Shown here in pieces: positions 11,001 through 20,722 of a stretch of DNA of 64,000 nt; the first letter of the stretch is position 1; every line of letters starts with the position of its first letter. The notes below the pieces were generated by a model that ran no database searches, was not told the origin of the DNA, and worked only from the letters and a program-made list of their open reading frames with translations. The translations under genes were made by a program, and so were the position numbers. This DNA comes from Cercozoa sp. M6MM (Eukaryota > Endomyxa: Ascetosporea): the NCBI GenBank assembly GCA_040357565.1, contig JBDODJ010000059.1; one strand, 5' to 3'.

Positions 11001-11147
11001 TTTGTTTACTTGCTCTTTTGAGGCGGTGTGCAAAACAAACATTATGTTTCGCCTTTCTGTCATTTTGCAGTCAAGAAAAAGACAAAGAAGCAGCGACGCG
11101 AGGCGGGACGCTCCAAGAAGACATCGCGCAAGATCCACCGTCCGTAG
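8007..11147 (+). CDS. Unrecognised protein, ~20 micro-exons
   Basis: The first exon runs from ATG 8007 (or the in-frame ATG at 8019) and reads MNSDEAVSLCVAEYQKL. It splices in phase to an exon containing VEVRNVDVGAVRPG. Later exons, mostly 15-35 codons, include MNKSRGGIVENCSGTRSD, TTYLAPLVKFGAVDAM, a helical QGLQTLHQNLRRDLSL, a very basic/acidic stretch around 10020-10260, and a region that looks like a winged-helix fold (LNVSVSEVNELIERAQQQGF then VRVLGDK). The protein ends in a Lys/Arg-rich tail with TAG at 11145-11147. The tail suggests a nuclear or nucleolar protein. Introns are T-rich with one (TC)n tract near 9590. I do not recognise the family, and some internal frames between 8400 and 9000 are uncertain. 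Confidence 0.5.
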
Positions 11148-11231
11148 ACAGGAGTCAGTTCGGCTCGGCGGGTGGAGCGTCTTCCATTTGCGGTCGCGTC
11201 GTGATCGAACTCTTCCAGTAAAAGACTAAAG

Positions 11232-11583
11232 GGGAATCCTCTGTATCGTCGGGTAAAATGGTGAGCCCGTAAACCCGAGCCAACAAGCAGGCATAATGTT
11301 GATCAGTATAGCAAGATAGCACGTTTCACTGACCCCCAGTATGTGCTCTATAAATACACTAGCCGTGTGCGGAGCATCATTAGCGATCGGGGCGCGTCGA
11401 GTGAAAATCGGGCAAATTGGTTGAAAAAAACATGAGAATTTGACAAATTAGCGTCCAGTAGTTCAGCGATGCCTAGACAACCACTACACGTGTCCAGGCT
11501 CCACTAAAGGTAAAAATAGCTTGCTTCGCGACAGGTTTTTTTATGGGCTCACTCTTTTTACCCGACGATAGGGGAGGATTCCC
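11232..11583. mobile_element. MITE-like element with ~40-bp inverted ends
   Basis: The left end (11232-11272) and the reverse complement of the right end (11543-11583) match over about 40 bp with few differences: both begin GGGAATCCTC, share TATCGTCGGGTAAAA and end GTGAGCCC. The roughly 270-bp interior has no open frame of note. It contains CTCTATAAATACAC and an A-rich stretch. This is the structure of a small non-autonomous DNA transposon. A target-site duplication is not clear; CTAAAG is near both ends but not symmetrically placed. The interior motif at 11449-11470 recurs at 13741-13762. Confidence 0.6.
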
Positions 11584-12169
11584 AGGCTAAAGAAACAAAG
11601 GAATTGACATTGAGTGTTGAGTCATTAGACAGAGTCAAGGGGTTTCTTTTGTCTTAGCTGCTCAAAGCCCGACTCGTTGTTCTGGGAAGGCAGCAACGGG
11701 GGTTCCGTGCGAGTGCAAGGACTGGAACTGGGGAGGTGCTTTATCTAGTTAGTAGAGAACCTTGTCTCAAAGGAGCAATCTACTGTATGCTCTTTCAAGT
11801 TCAGTCTACCAAGCACAAGATACGGAGGATAGCTACACTTAGGGTCCGAGTGGGTGACTTTCTCCCACGCGGAGCACCACGACTCAGACCGACCCGACTG
11901 ATAGGGTGGAGAGTAACGTTTCGTAACATATCAGTCGAATTGATCGCCAACAAAGTAGACAATGTCAGCTTCGTCCAAAAGATCTGTGTGCGAAAACCGG
12001 TACAATCAGCAGCACAAGGAATTCGCACTTTCGTAGGGACTGTAAAACAAGTACGCGCAGGCAGTCGATTGACAGGCTCATTCTCCAACAGCATTGTCAT
12101 TGTTACGATCTCGTGCTCCTGCCCCCCGCCCGCAAAAACAGTGACAAGAAAATAATAAGTGCCAGTGGT
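11584..12169. other. Spacer between MITE and ChaN-like gene
   Basis: One + frame is open over roughly 11740-12155, but it lacks a good start, codon bias and splice context. I see no supported gene. The region probably holds the 3' UTR of the minus-strand gene. Confidence 0.4.
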
Positions 12170-13399
12170 CTAACACACCTGAAGTCCCGAGTAGTGCCGC
12201 AGCAGCTGCACTGTGCCGCCTTCGTGTTGAACGTGAAAGGCACCCACCACCAGGAACGTATCCCTGGGGAAAAAAAGCTCTTTATCCAAACGGGTCTCTG
12301 TTGTTTCAACAAAGAAATACCGTTTGTCTCGTCGGATCGACTGTGAAACTGCCTGTGCCATCGAACTATCCCACAAGCACTGCGAACGCCACAGCTGCTC
12401 GACCTGAACACAAAACGAGGATTAAACGGGACATACAAAGGATAAAGGCGTCAAAAGGATAAAGGAGTGAAAGGATAAGAGGGATAAGGGGTCAAGGGAT
12501 AAGGCAACATGAAACCTCGTCGTTGTCGCTAAAGAGTTCGAAAAAACGCTTTTCGTATTCTCCGCTCGGCATCTGAGAACACTTTTTCCCAATCACACAG
12601 AACCCAATCAGAAGAAGACAAAACAGAAAACAAAACCTTGTCCGGCACGGCAAACATGGCACGCTGCCATGGTGACGTCAACTGCGACAATGCCTCGTAG
12701 CCTTGCTCACGTGCCACCTGCGAAACTGAACACAGAGAACTCAAGTCAGTCAAAAATAAAAGAAGCTAGCCGCCTGACCTTGTTGTAGCGTCGAGGCGAG
12801 TTTGCTGCAACCATAGGAAGTCCTTCGTGTCTGCACAGCTCGACTAGCTTTTCGTGACCGCGCGGATAACTCCTACAAAAAACAGCAAATCGTTTGACGT
12901 TTGACTTTTGGTGCATGCAACTTAGGTACGGACTATTGCGTCGCTTTCCGGTCTTCTCGCTGTTGAACAGGTTGCACATAACTGATAACTGCACATAGGG
13001 GGAAAACTTACAGAAAAGTGTCGGTGCTGATGAGACCAGAAAAGTACTCATCCGTGGCGAGTTGCATGTCTCGCTCGAAGAACTCCATCGCCAAGGCCGC
13101 CTGATCATGCTGTTCCACGAAAGCTTCAAACAGTTCGAACTGTGTCTTCAAACCGATCGTGTGGCCATGGTACTCGCCCGAAAGCACAGCCTAAACTCAA
13201 TGTAAGGCATGCCAACAGAGTAACTGAAAGCGCAGTCACAAGCGGAAAACAGTTTGGTATTTACGCGAACGCGCGGACTGGAAAGACGTGACTCAACATC
13301 CGATCTGGAGATTCGCTCACCTGTCCGGCCATCGTAGAACACCGGCAGTGCCTGCGCCAGTACCATCGACAGCACTAACGACAGCAGCAGCATGTTCAT
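12170..13399 (-). CDS. ChaN/Tiki-superfamily haem-binding protein, secreted
   Basis: Member of the haem-binding uptake (ChaN-like) family of the Tiki/TraB superfamily. The ATG at 13399 opens a signal peptide (MNMLLLSLVLSMVLAQA). The second exon (13012-13190) carries the family's first conserved block: EYHGHTIG, a helix, then ALAMEFFERDMQLATDEY and the G-x-I stretch. The next in-phase exon has YPRGHEKLVELCRHEG and the block AANSPRRYNK. Further exons contain a helical region with AMFAVPDK, then AQAVSQSI and the final block VVGAFHVQHEGGTVQLL, ending at TAG 12170. The order of blocks matches ChaN-type proteins, where Tyr, His and Glu residues contribute to haem or metal binding. The bacterial relatives are periplasmic or lipoproteins; here the signal peptide predicts entry to the secretory pathway. 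The actual ligand is inferred from family, not shown. Confidence 0.8.
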
Positions 13400-13907
13400 C
13401 CTGACGTCTATAAGCACAAGTAAAAGCAATGAAAAAAACACAAGAATCACCCAAAGAATTCAACCAGATGCTGATGTGCTGGAGCAGTAGCGCTGATTTA
13501 GGTTATTTAAGCACGGATGTACTGTACTCTGTTCCCGGAGATGTCTCTGCTTGCTGGCTCAAGGAGATTCATCCGACAGTCTGTTGGTCACCCGACCGCT
13601 CTACGTGATCTGGAACCACCACCAAGGATATCGTCATTTACTGTACGTTGTTACCTGTGTTTGAGTAGGGAAGCCTTGAGCAACTTTTTAGCAGCTAAGG
13701 GCTCTCTCTCTCTCTCGATCAGGTACTGTATGTAACGCATTAGCGTCCGGTACTTCAGCGATCCTGGATACCCTGTCCAGGCATGCCTTTATGGGCGGAC
13801 ATGTCGCATTTACTCTAACTAACACTGTGGGGGCACTCCAAGCGGTTGATTGGATTCATTTCGGTCCAGTTTAAGCTAAAATAACAATTTGGGATTATTG
13901 TACATCA
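13400..13907. other. Spacer with MITE-related fragment
   Basis: No gene is supported. At 13741-13762 the sequence TAGCGTCCGGTACTTCAGCG repeats, with two differences, the interior of the MITE-like element at 11449, and a GTCCAGG motif follows in both. A short (TC)n tract lies at about 13702-13716. This looks like a decayed relative of the element. Confidence 0.4.
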
Positions 13908-14272
13908 TGATTTGTCTTTTGTACATCAGTCGCGTCGTGCTGTGGTTTTGGAATGACCACGCCTCCTTTGCCACATGCACCTTCACGGTGCGGCCGCCTG
14001 CACTGGTTCGAGACATCCCGCCATGGCAAGGCGAGTTATTGGTCGATGTCTTCTTTTGCCTTTTCGCTATCGGACATTTCGGCGTCCGAAACAGCACATT
14101 TTCGCAAACTACGGACACGCAGGCGCAGGGACGGACTTGTCGAGCCCAACAGCTACACAAGTTTCGAGTATTTGTGGCAGAAGTGCGCGGTGCGTCAACG
14201 AGAATAGGCACTTACCTCAGAACGCGGTGTGCCAGGAACGGCCAACTTTTTAACTGGCGACTCTGGCGATGA
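13908..14272 (+). CDS. Hypothetical ORF, 121 aa
   Basis: An ATG at 13908 opens a frame to a stop at 14270-14272 with good third-position G/C and a hydrophobic N-terminus (MICLLYISRVVLWFW). A second frame over 13975-14200 (HWFETSRHGKASYWSM onward) also has coding-like bias, so the true frame is uncertain. It converges on the minus-strand gene ending at 14281. No family recognised. Confidence 0.25.
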
Positions 14273-14280
14273 ACGGTCAT

Positions 14281-16738
14281 CTAGTCCTTCCTGTCAAGCA
14301 TCGCAACAATGTAATTTGTTGATGCTGTATAAATCAAGCTCAGCAGTAGTACCAGCGAGAACAGGGGCGGGGGATCTTTCATGCTGCGCTTGGTGCAGTC
14401 AGCTTCTACAGACAGCAACAGTGCACACGCACATACGCAGTGAGATTTCCATCTCGACAGACCCGATAGATCAATGACGAGACGACGCCGCAGTCGCATC
14501 GGCGACGGCGTGCAGAGTGCTGCCACCATCGGGATCGCTTGCTCACTGGCCACGGTGCGGAGATGAAGTTGCACGTAGCGAGTGACCTTGTCGAGTTCGA
14601 TGGCGTCCAAGCACTGCAGCGTCAGGTTGCTGCGCAAGGCACAGTTATATTATCAGCGAAAAACCAAAGAGGATCCGATACTACACTTTCTCAAAAAACA
14701 GCGTACAGTTGCTGGCGCTCACGACGCGCGTGTTCAGTGATTTTGGACAACAACTCGCGCTTCGACTCATTGTTGCCGAAACTGATGGAGCTACGTCGTC
14801 GTCGTTTCTGACGGCATGTCACAGCTGCTCCTGTGATACAGTTTTCTTTTTGTTGTTGCTTCTTGCACGACTTGCAAACGGCACCTCGAATGAAAAAAGA
14901 ACTATACCTTGCACGGCGCCAAGAGCTTCGAGTTTGCGAATCGCAAGGTCGCGCAGCACGTGCAAGAAACGCATGGGGGGCAAGATGCAGCACTCCTAAG
15001 CAAGTTCAAAATGACAGATAAGCGACGACTTTGGTTTTGACAAAGACACAGCTCACACTGGCTTCGTTCGACGTCGCGTCTTTTATCGTGGGGTTCACCG
15101 AAATTCGACGGAACGCGTGTTCCCACAACAATTCGTCGTTAGCGACGCGACTTTTTCCACTCTTGGATTTTTGCTGCTCGGAAATAGACTGTGACTCGGA
15201 CAAGCACGCAAATAAACACACAAACACACAACTTACTAGAGCATTGATGACATCGCCGTAGGTAAAGGTCCAAGTTTGCCCATTCGCGTGCGCGTCGCAG
15301 AGCGCGTGCTGCAGTGTCGAAACGCGTGAGTAAAAGTACTGAGCCAGTACAAGACTGAGCAGACACTCTGTCATGTTCTGCTTGGCTCCCTCGATCGTTT
15401 CCGGAATCGTAAGCATGCTACAGGAACAAGACTCAACGTTTCACTAGAATACATGTAAATCCGGGACAGAAATGAATACAGTTCCTTGGCGATGTTCCTG
15501 TTGGCACCACTCGCTTTCTGCGACTGCCACAGCGACTGAGAAGTGCCGTGCTCCGCAAACGCACCGACGACAGGAACCACGGCGACGTTGCCGATGCATG
15601 CGATGTAAGTCTGTGATAGGGAAAGAGTTGAGAGTTGAGGTAGGTATGAACAGAAAACTCACAAGTGCGAGTTTACCTCAAAGCCGGGAAACGCGAACTG
15701 AATAAACTTGGAGTCGTTGGACGTCAGCTCCGATGGGTCAATGCAGAGCACGCGCGTGCGTCGCAGCACTTCATGACCATGTTCCAGGCACTTCTCCATT
15801 CGCTGGAGCGCCTCGAGCATCTGCTTTGACTCGGCACTGCGACGGTGCTTGTCCACCGCGAGCCACTGACCACTGAAAGTGTCAGTCCGAGCGCCGCTGT
15901 CAGGAGTGCCGGCAGAAAAAGGCAGAAACGCCGAGTGCAAGACCGTCGAACTGTTAAAGCACACGTGCTGCAGCAAGGCGATCTGACGCATGACATTTCG
16001 AGGTTCATCCATGACACGCTCGCACAGACGCTTGGTTTCGTCCACGACCGGTCCTGTGTCAACAAGGCGCGGCGTGAAGTTCTGACTCTGAACGCCAGAA
16101 TCGCTCGACAGCTTGTGCGTGCCAAAGACGCTGACGCTGGCACTTCTCTGCTTCAGACGACGGGGAGCCGGGCCGCTGCTTTGCGGTCGACGATTTTGCT
16201 GCTTCAGGAACTGCCGAGTCGAAGGGGTCGGCGTTTGCGAAAGGCTCCGAGTACGCATGCGATCGCGTCTTTCAACAGGCTGTCCGGGAGCACTGCAGCC
16301 GGGCTCCTTCAACAAACTGTCACGCAACCTATGCGTTGCTGCAAGCACACACCGCAATAAAACCTCTAAAATACTATTTATTATGGGTATCTTAGAAATC
16401 AAGCATACTTCGCATCAGCTCGTCGTAAGTCTGTGAAATCAAACGATGCGCCTCGGACATGTCTGTGTGCGATTTGTTCTCGTTGTCGCACTGCGATTCC
16501 TGCCACTGCTGACTGAGCGCCTGGAGTTCTTGCGTCAACTCGGCGATGCGGGTTGACAGAAACGAGGCCACGGCCCTGGAAGACAGCGCATGGGCCGGTT
16601 CTTCCGAGATCGATGACAGTCCAGTCGGGCTCTTTGGGCTAAGTTTCCCAAGAGGAGGTAAACCGCTTTAAGTTGAGAAGGCTATGGGGAATACCTGAGC
16701 GGCAAGGCCAAATCGCGACGTTGCTCCGAGCGAGCCAT
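14281..16738 (-). CDS. Unrecognised coiled-coil, probably tail-anchored protein
   Basis: Starts at ATG 16738 (MARSEQRRDLALPL). In-phase splicing over a short intron leads to a helical coiled-coil segment (STRIAELTQELQALSQQW). A GTATGC donor after ELMR splices in phase to an exon beginning THRLRDSLLKEPG, which joins the long Ser/Arg-rich and then helical exon (MLEALQRMEKCLEHGHEVL). If that donor is not used, the first two exons form a 99-aa protein ending at 16392. Later exons carry TYIACIGNVAVVPVVGAF and NMTECLLSLVLAQYFYSRV. The final exon ends with one hydrophobic span (FSLVLLLSLIYTASTNYIV) a few residues before the stop at 14281, a tail-anchor layout. No known family or catalytic motif was recognised. 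Confidence 0.5.
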
Positions 16739-17210
16739 GCTTGAGACAAGCTCGCCAGCGGTACTTTGCAGCTACAAGCCAATGGTCCACACGGCAGCGC
16801 AAGAGCAACAGGTTAATTTCGGGACACCTCATGGGCGCTTCGGCTTCGCCTGTGCTCTCTCAGGCGGCGCCTACGACCAACACCACTGACCCATGCTTAT
16901 AAAAGACAAACGAGAAAATTATAATACAACATCTCGATCCGTGTACTTCTGCGGCAGCGCTAAATAGACAAAGATGTAGGCTCAAAACAAAGGTGTGCAA
17001 TTGGATTGGTGGTCGACCGGGCGTTTCCCGATCACCCACCCCAGTCGAGGCATGCCAGTGCTGATACTGTGACACTGACCCAATACACGTGCAAAAAAAA
17101 ACAGGCACTCCGGGTGAACGTTTCTGGAGCCAGAGTGGCAACTGAAACGGACTCACTGAGAGCAGTCGCAATAGTCTCCGAGCACCTCTGTGCACTGATA
17201 TCTTAGATCA

Positions 17211-17286
17211 CGCTGTGACTGTGACTGTGATTGTGACTGTGACTGTGCCTGTGACTGTGCCCGTGACTGTGCCCGTGACTGTGCTT
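17211..17286. repeat. TGTGAC-type tandem array
   Basis: Twelve or so 6-bp units, mostly TGTGAC with GTGATT, GTGCCT and GTGCCC variants, directly next to the dispersed repeat copy that follows. Confidence 0.8.
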
Positions 17287-17355
17287 AGTTTAGTTGAGTC
17301 TTCTAGGAAACCAACTATGTAAGTTTAGTTCCCCTGCACCAGCCTGGGGTGGGTC
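17287..17355 (+). repeat. Dispersed repeat, copy 1
   Basis: About 69 bp reading GAGTCTTCTAGGAAACCAAC, then CCCCTGCACCAG and TGGGGTGGGT. The reverse complement of 53395-53460 matches almost throughout, apart from a five-base indel and a few substitutions. A weaker relative is at 37066-37100. It is likely part of a transposon or another interspersed repeat. Confidence 0.7.
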
Positions 17356-17668
17356 ACAAGAGCACGGCCGTGTCTACCGCCCGCTTAGGGTAGGACCATA
17401 CAACTCCCCTTTCGACGTTCCCCAGACACCGGAGTCGACTTCATGGTTGGTGCCCAATAAGCCAGTATTCTATGACCAGCACACATCGAGGAACATCAGG
17501 AGTACCCGTGGACAGTGGTTGACCGACTGATCGATGTGACAGCGCAGCTTGCTGAAAGGCACCTGCATGCCAGACAATAGATGTCTCCCATGGGAACTAG
17601 GACTGACTCCTCTGCCTTTTAAATGGCTAACTCAGGAACCCAACTCCTTTCGGGCAGGTTCCAAAAAA

Positions 17669-20403
17669 TTAACTCATGTCTAAACCCAGCTGCAGCTGCA
17701 GAAACAGGTCGCGCGGCGGTAGCTGCGACGAGTGCAGCAGCGCGTTCCGCAGGCGCTCTTTGTCGCGCAGCCACTCGCGCTCGTGATCGTACTGCGGGTC
17801 AGTTTCGTGCGTCCGCGCGGAAGGCAGCGTGATTGAAACGACGGCTACGGCACGCTCTTGCGTCTGTCGCCAGAGCTGCACCTCACACAAGGCGCCTTGT
17901 TCTACTCACAGGAGGTAGCAAGTAAAAAGAGCAATGGGCTGAGGTAGTAAATAGGAAGGGATACCCCTGTAGGGTTTCAGTGTGTCCAACAGACACTGTC
18001 GGAGACGCGTATCCTCACTGGACGGCGTGTGCAGCATCAGCAGCTGCGTTGTCTCCTGCATCATCGGGTACACGGCCAGCACAATGAGCAGCGAGATGGC
18101 TACGCTGCACACTGCACACAGGGGGGGGGGGGGTTAAGGGTAAAAAAGGTAAAAGGGCAAAAAGGTAGGACAAAGGTGAAAGGTAAAAGCAAAAGGGTAA
18201 GGGCAAAAAGGTAAAGGTAAAGGTACAGGGTAAAGGTAAAAAAAGGTACAAAAAGGTACAAAAAGGTAAAAGGTAAAAGGTAAAGGTAAAAGGCAAAAGG
18301 TAAAGGTTAAAAAAGGAAAAAGGTAAAGGTAAAAGGCAAAAGGTAAAGGCAAAAGGGTAAAAGAGTAAAGGATAAAGGGAGAGAGCCCACCAGCATCGGC
18401 CCAGAGCCAGCCCTTCCAGCGAATGAGTTCGCCCGAGACAATGCAGCCGACACTGCCCAAGGTGTCGGCCACGACGTGCCAGAACAGAGCCTGCTTGTTG
18501 TGATCGTGACTGTGACCGTGATCACCGTCATGACTGTGGCCATGGTGACTGTGCTGATCGTGAAAGAAGACGATGCCGACCAGGTTGACCAGCAGGCCGA
18601 GCCAGCTCACCAGTCGCAGCTTGGCGTCGTCGATCTCGGGCTCTGACAGCAGGCGGCCCACGCTCTCCACCATTACACTCTGGGGGAGGGGGTAACATCA
18701 GGTGGTCAAGAGGGTAGCGGCAAGGGAGTGGGGCAAACAGCGCTACAGCAGAGATGAGCAGCAAGAAGGTGCCGTTGACGAAACCGGCCGCCGTGCGCAG
18801 TCGCTCCAGTCCGAGGCCTGCGCGACTGTCATTCTGCGGGAACAGGGAGGGGTCAGATAGACAAGAGGGTAGGTAAAGGGATGGGAGGTGGGAACAGGTA
18901 AGACACCGCCGCAGCACGCGCGACGTAGTCGGCATAGAGTCCGACAGCGACGGCAAGCGAGTCGAAGAGCATGTGGCACGCGTCGCCAATCAGCGACAAG
19001 GAGTGCGTCCAGAAACCGTAGGCGAATTCCACAAACATAAAGACGAAATTGAGCGTGAAGAAAATCAGCATGCGCTCGCTGTCGCCGCTGCTGCGCACGT
19101 GTCGCCAGAACCTGTCCAGACACGTGTCTACTTGGTTCCCTCCCTCTCACTTGGTCCCACTCACTTGGTCCCCTCACTTGATCCCTCTCACTTGGTCCCA
19201 CTCACTTGATCCCTCTCACTTGATCCCTCTCACTTGGTCCCACTCACTTGGTCCCCACCCATTTGGTCCCTTTTGCAAGCAGCAGTCTAGGTATGTGGGT
19301 ACTGTGCAGGTGACGGCAGGAAGGGCGACACTGACTGCGTGTCGGTGGCGGCACTGTGCGCACGTGTCAGCCACACGCCCAGACAGAGCGACGCGAAGAG
19401 CACCGACGAGAGGGCCGAGGTGCCACCTTGCAGCAGTAGGCAGACCAGCATACTGCACAGTACTGTGCTGGCACCTTGTCCTTCCTCCAGGACGGTTGTA
19501 TTGTTGCCGTCGTTGTTGTTGCTGCTGGAGGAGTGTCCGTACAGCACAGTCACGGGCACACAGGCCGATAGTAGTGCCGCAAAGGCCAGTGACCAACCGG
19601 CCGACGACGGGTCTGTGTGCCAGAAGAGCGACACGGCAGTGACACACAGTGTAGCCACTGCCACCAGCAGTGCCTCCACCAGCGCACTACGCAGACCAGT
19701 CTGCACGAGCCGTGTCTTGACTTGTGTGCGACGCTGCACCAGCTGCTTGCGCCGCAGGTCCATCAGCAGTGCCACTGGTACTGACAGCACTGCTAGCACA
19801 CTCCTCGTTGTCACCTCTGTTCAGATACACAGGGATAAGGGAATGTACAGGGGGGTAAAAGTAGCAGGGGTACCCCGGAACTCCACGAGAAGCGACACAA
19901 AAACGAGCAGCACGAAAGCGACGGCTACGACAGCGCGGCGCTGCAACTGCGTTTTCGCCTCGTGTTTCGCCTCACGGCCGCGAGCAGCAAAAGCGGCGAA
20001 TCGAGTCGCTGCGAAACACAGCGCGCACCGGACGGCTCCAAGTTCGCGCAGTGCCAGAGAGGCACACGCCAGTGACACCACAAGAGCGAACACGCCGAAC
20101 ACGACGTCCTGCGCACGCAGGCGACGAGTGACACTGCGCACCTCACGTCGCACCTCGTCTGCGCCGGCCCTCGCCGCCACCAGGCCGACATTCAGTGCCA
20201 CACACAGCAGTGCCAACACCAACAAACGACAGGTCGAGTCACGCAGGAGCGACAACAACGACACGTCGGTGTGTGCCACCTCGAGGTCCCGACTGGCCAA
20301 CAACACGGCCGCCGCCGCCAGCGCTGTTCGCGCCGCCGCTATCGACGCCGCCGACCTTTGAACAACAACAACAAGTACACAAGAAACTAGACAGCTCAAG
20401 CAT
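17669..20403 (-). CDS. ZnT5/ZnT7/Msc2-type zinc transporter (CDF family)
   Basis: Cation diffusion facilitator expected to load Zn2+ into the early secretory pathway. The ATG at 20403 joins by an in-phase 25-nt intron to a long hydrophobic N-terminal region with several membrane spans, as in ZnT5 and Msc2 rather than the shorter ZnT7. The CDF core follows: RMLIFFTLNFVFMFVEFAYG, then SLIGDACHMLFDSLAVAVG. In this subfamily the His and Asp of such HxxxD pairs bind zinc. Next come NGTFLLLISAVA and VSWLGLLVNLVGIVFFH, then a His-rich loop (HSHHGHSHDGDHGHSHDH), then FWHVVADTLGSVGCIVSG with the second HxxxD site. The C-terminal cytosolic part ends at TAA 17669. Introns are filled with TTTACC/CTTTT-type tracts, and one with CACTTGGTCCC-like units at about 19135-19270. 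Confidence 0.88.
18121..18385 (-). repeat. GGTAAA/AAAGG intron filling
   Basis: Intron of the ZnT-like gene. On the + strand it is GGTAAAAGG-type repeats after a run of 13 G; on the sense strand it is a long pyrimidine tract reading CCTTTTACC and ending in a C run before the acceptor. Confidence 0.75.
19135..19270. repeat. CACTTGGTCCC-type tandem repeat in intron
   Basis: About nine imperfect units of 11-16 bp on the + strand (CTCACTTGGTCCC, CTCACTTGATCCCT) lying between two exons of the ZnT-like gene. Confidence 0.75.
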
Positions 20404-20722
20404 CCCCGCTATACCGCGATTCTTGCGTCGCCAGATCGCCCAGCATTCGCACTTATCGATCGCACACGTGGCACAATCAATGTCGCTCCGCTCGACTGAT
20501 CACTCACACCAAATGCGCCTAGCGGCGCACTACTGGGATTTATGTACTGCGAAAACCACACAATGGGCGCAAAAGCACTGCTAGCACCTGATATCTTGCG
20601 GATTTGCCGGGTTTTTGTTTGTGGCTCGACTTGAGCCAGAGTCACCGGCCAGCTTGTGTGCCAAATTTTGGATGTTTGCCGCGCGTACATTTGTGTATCG
20701 TTCGTTTGCGCAACGTCTGGCA
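20404..20722. promoter_or_regulatory. Divergent intergenic region, ZnT-like / MYG1-like
   Basis: 319 bp between the oppositely oriented start codons at 20403 (-) and 20723 (+). No exon seen. It must hold the promoters of both genes. No clear TATA box was found. Confidence 0.5.

Larger units (their letters stand above)
16739..17668. other. Gene-poor spacer with repeats
   Basis: 930 bp with no convincing exon. It holds a (GACTGT)n tandem array at about 17211-17286 and a dispersed repeat copy at 17287-17355 (separate entries). The rest is unremarkable. Confidence 0.5.

Noticed and set aside
11736-12155. + strand open frame of about 139 codons
   Set aside because: No true ATG at its start, weak codon bias and no splice partners; not supported as a gene.
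13265-13330. A 16-nt intron (GTGAGC...CCAG) in the ChaN-like first exon
   Set aside because: Too short to splice, and the frame reads straight through with good codons (DGRTGERISRSDVE).
14902-15021. + strand frame with cysteine pairs
   Set aside because: Overlaps minus-strand exons of the coiled-coil gene with better bias; spacing does not fit a known zinc finger.
19339-20361. Long + strand Ser/Thr/Arg-rich frame
   Set aside because: Antisense shadow of the N-terminal exons of the ZnT-like gene, which have membrane spans and codon bias on the minus strand.
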